From a virus, in the IMG/VR virus record IMGVR_UViG_3300030333_003615, positions 1-23,259 of that record: a DNA stretch of 23,259 nt; one strand, 5' to 3'. Both the position numbers and the translations under genes were made by a program. The notes beneath the pieces were generated by a model. The model was not told the origin of the DNA. It ran no database searches and was given only the letters and a program-made list of their open reading frames with translations. Below, one piece after another: positions 20,601 to 23,259 of this stretch (the stretch's first letter is position 1; each line of letters begins with the position of its first letter).

Positions 20601-23259
20601 TCCAGTTCATGTAGTCTTCATGGGTGAATTTAACGCGGGACTTTTGCCCTTCACCTTGCGCCCGACCTTTTAGGTTTTGGTAACTGTCAGCCACCTCGCT
20701 CATCATCATGCGCGCAGCACCACCCTTTCCGGCAGTGCGGCCTCGATGTGCATTATAGATTTCAGAAATCTGTGTCAGGTGATCGTCCATCAGCTTATAA
20801 AGCTGATGATGTCGGTACATAAGACCGATCTCGGCTTCACCGTTCTTGTTCGGGAGAAGCGTGCCACCAAGTTTCTGGGCTGTTTGTGAAATCTTGTTGG
20901 CAAGAGGAATTGCATCCTCTCCCATTTCAAAGAACTGGTTTTCAATGTTCTTCATGTAAGGGAACTGGCGACCCTGCTGAGCCGCCAATCTGGTAAGCGG
21001 ATTCTTTTTAGGCTGCCATAAGCCGCCGTCATCTTTTTCTATTGGTGTAAACTTGGAAGCTGGTGCGGGTCTGAATGAAGAACCATCCGCTTCAGGCGCA
21101 GCCATCTCAAAGCTCTCTGTATCCGGATCGGCACCACGCGGCACTTCCTCCCAAGGTGGAGGCTCTTCATCAGAGCGCCGTTTTGCTCCAGCAGCTAAGG
21201 TTTCAAGGTTCCTTAATGTTGCGTAGTTGTCTGCACCTTCAATCACAAGATCATCACCAACGAGGACACCGTATTTCCTTCCAAGCCTAGCGATCTTAAT
21301 GGCCTGTCGCATAATTGCGCTTGAATTAGCATTAACAAGATCAATGTAAAGTTTCTTTGCAGAATCGATTTCTTCCTCGTTGAGTGCTCTGCCTTTCACA
21401 CTTTTGTAGTACCCGAAGTAGTCAAGTTCTTGAAGAACTTCGTTTAAAGCGACCTCATCTTCGGCATCAAGAACGGTCTCAGGCTCTGATCTTGCAGCAG
21501 GTTCTTCTATACCACTCTGGCGAAGGAACTCTTTCTCTCGATTTGAGAGCGCTGTTCCCGATTTAAGCTTCAATAAAATTTTTTCAGCGGTCTTCGGCCC
21601 AACACCAGGCACGGCTATTAACGCTTCTTTATCAAAGAGGTCATCTTGCGGCTGCGGACCATCTCCTAATTCTGCTGCCCTAGGGCCATAACCTCTTCTG
21701 CTTTTAAACTTAGGCAGCTCATCGATTGAAATATCAAATAAAGGTTTTACTGGTTTATATGATGGTCCCGCGCCACTTACATCAGCAAAATTTTTAAAGT
21801 TGTCAGGTAGATCAGAAGCAAGGAATACATACACCCGATCTCCATAGCCATAGTCGTCAACAGGTCTTCCCGGTTGAATCCCGCCAGCAGTCAATCCATC
21901 CCTGTAAATAATTTCTTTATTACCTGAAGAGCCTACATGAAAAACATATTCCGGCTGATCCACTCCATCTTCGATACCTTTTAAGGCGTCCTTATATTCG
22001 GCATCTAAAGCTAGTATCTCGTCAGAAGGATCGGGGCCACGCGATGCCTGCTCCGCGTCAGCTTTTTTCTTTTTGAGAGCATTGGCAATATTTGCAGGCG
22101 TTGTCGTATTGGTTACCTCAATTCCATTTTCTTTTGCTACCTTACGCATCCATGGTGTTACAAACGTCGGCTTGTAATAGTAATGTTCTTTTAATGCTTC
22201 AGGTCCGTGAAGCCTCTCATAGGCTGCGAGAACTTGATCTGTTTCATTTATCAACTTCTCAGCTTCATCTGTTAAGACAGAGTCCTTTGCTCTAGATGCC
22301 AGCGCGGCGGCAGCTTTTTTCTTTTTAAGAGCATCGACAACATCTTGAGGTGTTGTCTTATCAGTTATTTCAATGCCCTCTTTCTCTGCTATGCGGCGCA
22401 GCCTTTTTGTCACCATTGCTGGCATACCCGCTTCCGCAGCAGATAAATAGTCTTCTGCTTCTTTAGATAGAGGGCTAACATCCTCATCTAAAATACGCCG
22501 TACCTCTGCCTCCATAGGGCCAATATCTTCAGGCCGCGGCTCCGGTCTTGGTCCCATGTCATTATGATGAAGTGTCTCTTCATACACTTGATCCATACTG
22601 TCAGCGGCTTTTTCTATATCTCCTTTTGTTACAGACTTAGACGCTAAGTCTTCCTGCGCTTTAATCGTATCGAACGCATTCTTACCCTTCATGCGTCCTA
22701 TAGCACCACCAAACGCACCGCCAATTAGAAGCGCAGATGATGCATATAATATTTCGTCAGGCTTAGCTTCCGGGTCCATTGAGATACGCGCTGTTTCTGT
22801 AGCGCCTGTCGCAACTCCCGTATATGCCGCACCCGTTACTGCGCCTCTTACAAACCCAATACCCTTCGTCACGCCCAATGGTGCCAAGGCATCGATATCA
22901 AACATCGAAGAAATAAAAACCGTTGCCGGGTTCGCATCTGAAAGCTCGTCCCGGTAAAACCCATTTGCCGCTTTTACCAAACGATACTGTTCAAGCTGCT
23001 CTGGGGTTCGCAACGCAGACAACTCTTCATAGCCTGACGCTCGAGCCGCTGCTTTTTCCGAATCCGTTAGATGCTCCCATAAATCCCAATCTGGATCATA
23101 ATTATTTTCTTCATTAACGAGCTGCGCTGCTTCGTATGCCGTTGCCATCTGTCCGACAAAAGTATGAGCGCGCCACGCTGCATTGACGTTTCGATATGTG
23201 GAGTTGAAAGAGTTAATCCCCGTTGTAAACGGATTACGAATATCAAAAGACGTGTCGGG
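17611..23259 (-). CDS. Giant internal virion (ejection) protein with zinc-protease, HhH and ART-like regions, cut at right edge
   Basis: The frame is open through the right edge; 37 sense codons lie upstream of the Met at 23148 (for example FDIRNPFTTGINSFNS), so the true start is outside. Numbering from that Met: hydrophobic segments at 92-118 and 134-150; a duplicated module at 244-289 and 329-373 (each with GIE[IV]T then TTP and ALKKKKA); an ADP-ribosyltransferase-like stretch at 401-445 (YVFHVGSSG, RVYVFLASD); a helix-hairpin-helix at 509-531 (IAVPGVGPKTAEKILL); a HEWMH metalloprotease motif at 1552-1556; a conserved-looking C-terminus (LLQFKSFPIAA, 1680-1690). Size, place before the fibres and hydrophobic segments fit a T7 gp16-like ejection protein that enters the cell with the DNA. 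No lytic transglycosylase motif is seen. Functions of the sub-domains are inferred. Confidence 0.82.
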   Translation of the reverse strand, partial: PDTSFDIRNPFTTGINSFNSTYRNVNAAWRAHTFVGQMATAYEAAQLVNEENNYDPDWDLWEHLTDSEKAAARASGYEELSALRTPEQLEQYRLVKAANGFYRDELSDANPATVFISSMFDIDALAPLGVTKGIGFVRGAVTGAAYTGVATGATETARISMDPEAKPDEILYASSALLIGGAFGGAIGRMKGKNAFDTIKAQEDLASKSVTKGDIEKAADSMDQVYEETLHHNDMGPRPEPRPEDIGPMEAEVRRILDEDVSPLSKEAEDYLSAAEAGMPAMVTKRLRRIAEKEGIEITDKTTPQDVVDALKKKKAAAALASRAKDSVLTDEAEKLINETDQVLAAYERLHGPEALKEHYYYKPTFVTPWMRKVAKENGIEVTNTTTPANIANALKKKKADAEQASRGPDPSDEILALDAEYKDALKGIEDGVDQPEYVFHVGSSGNKEIIYRDGLTAGGIQPGRPVDDYGYGDRVYVFLASDLPDNFKNFADVSGAGPSYKPVKPLFDISIDELPKFKSRRGYGPRAAELGDGPQPQDDLFDKEALIAVPGVGPKTAEKILLKLKSGTALSNREKEFLRQSGIEEPAARSEPETVLDAEDEVALNEVLQELDYFGYYKSVKGRALNEEEIDSAKKLYIDLVNANSSAIMRQAIKIARLGRKYGVLVGDDLVIEGADNYATLRNLETLAAGAKRRSDEEPPPWEEVPRGADPDTESFEMAAPEADGSSFRPAPASKFTPIEKDDGGLWQPKKNPLTRLAAQQGRQFPYMKNIENQFFEMGEDAIPLANKISQTAQKLGGTLLPNKNGEAEIGLMYRHHQLYKLMDDHLTQISEIYNAHRGRTAGKGGAARMMMSEVADSYQNLKGRAQGEGQKSRVKFTHEDYMNWIWYPAAYNFDFDATMSYGLKTIRERFAEEGWGQAEWDVLSKGSQEALGFFEKIGEMMDADAMKGSAAALKRAEQYEDYAVFLRERAVKHGKSRETVRDNEQAFKVLTEKDRVAFAESLEFDAAAISERLAAGDPEIAATMYASLVRVALKQHLETLRPIYAAIEAEYLTPAQKAGLEPKPRPDNPVTRIEDALKLDAKSPQDAVKMRKILDETLQVEGIDTADSAIIIDRRYDGNNPDEWTMREFNKRLEELETMLFHSTIKQGRDMPRRDPHYFARLLRPDIIDDPSIDKFLREEMFRAFQEDPTLRGKTLSQKEDAIKERVDNTINNMRRRGVRADTEGLLDEDTGLSPFVPKHEMSRRNPLRDRTLLMDGPGNSVLETDPRIVMNAYLNRVGPSMSMTREYGDPSAWRAIREIDYDAEDLAIEAMKKGDWETAAKIEREGREQVAALTDLRDGVLGTWGFHEDPTTLSARTLRTAKNIGVVTLMGRSGQMVAADAGRLMLAMKLKELGDMGLMAFKNPQEFGLAWNEIKMMGEIAEARSNLRTGWLLDATGGSMARASAFENFWQRLTGPTFVVSGLAPGTDMLKGITGVHTMSEIIRLSKAHAEGTIGLMSKELPNTIGEWTIVSMKGIPPQRGKKLGPYARANPNEKIIYYDEDKIRAAYKERRWASQDYLNNEGAPDPMPVDAFKTEEHWMRHVLLHEWMHTKFPRDRGESIKAYENRINQEAFNRLPYHNPPEKGEIDMADRLKELGITDDLARRINEQWEKAGSQGPGNGADHLFIANSEKWDDQEVIDLFRGAVSQEINKIIITPNITTRPKFMSTNLWSYLLQFKSFPIAASFAATARMIQSPKEKRIRRMALGMLAGGFLVQNLRASPFDEDDIDKYMRVVDYSGVVPLFSEINNITELLTAGTVGMRPLFGSESVLRDVNVAEQFGPFLGPVGGSVLRLGGTLPEGDLGEITKAATRFVPWMNHPANFFPGFMRGLGEMAEGEE

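Noticed and set aside
1-23259. tRNA genes, CRISPR array, insertion sequence, integrase or phage RNA polymerase
   Set aside because: I looked for cloverleaf-like ends, regular spaced repeats, transposase DDE or recombinase motifs and T7 RNAP motifs and saw none in this window.

Overview
The window looks like about half of a tailed-phage genome of podovirus (T7-like tail) type. Evidence: a T7 gp17-like tail-fibre N-terminus, a very large ejection-type internal virion protein, separate small and large terminase genes, a lysis cassette, and a recombination/replication block of phage type. Base composition is moderate. The tail-fibre repeats resemble those of marine phages and the style of the small genes suggests a proteobacterial (perhaps alphaproteobacterial) host, but the host is an inference. 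No integrase, RNA polymerase, DNA polymerase, portal or capsid gene is visible; the missing structural genes should lie beyond both edges, because the left edge cuts terL and the right edge cuts the internal virion protein, both on the minus strand.

Layout. (1) 1-1473, minus: four tightly overlapping small genes leading into terL, which runs off the left edge. (2) 1474-2101: a 630-base stretch without a convincing gene, holding an operator and a 13-bp direct repeat. (3) 2102-3180: an unknown plus-strand gene convergent with terS on minus. (4) 3386-11962, plus: the early region. It contains small membrane and zinc-ribbon proteins, ArdC, a 514-aa ParB-like protein, two helix-turn-helix regulators, a DUF1064 nuclease-like protein, a replication-initiator-like protein, then a recombination operon (small protein, RecE-like exonuclease, conserved small protein, Erf/Rad52-like annealing protein, SSB), and finally an ArfA-like ribosome-rescue peptide ending in a terminator. 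(5) 11965-23259, minus: lysis genes (lipoprotein, small membrane proteins, holin-like protein, M15 endolysin, membrane/coiled-coil protein), DUF4376 protein, receptor-binding fibre, T7-like fibre, giant internal virion protein.

Regulation. Six copies of one inverted-repeat operator (TGGTGCA-N4-TGCACCA) sit upstream of four transcription units: the terL leader, the first early operon, the small HTH regulator (two copies) and the recombination operon (two copies over a clear -35/-10 promoter). This suggests one repressor, probably the 65-aa HTH protein at 7065, controls early, replication and packaging genes together. Strong hairpin terminators separate the units, and one sits only 12 bases upstream of the ardC start codon, so ardC must be read through it.

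The most interesting items are the operator network, the ArfA-like gene whose stop codon lies in the loop of a terminator hairpin and whose start codon lies in another hairpin, the terminator-gated ArdC/ParB-like module, and the multi-domain virion protein with a zinc-metalloprotease motif.
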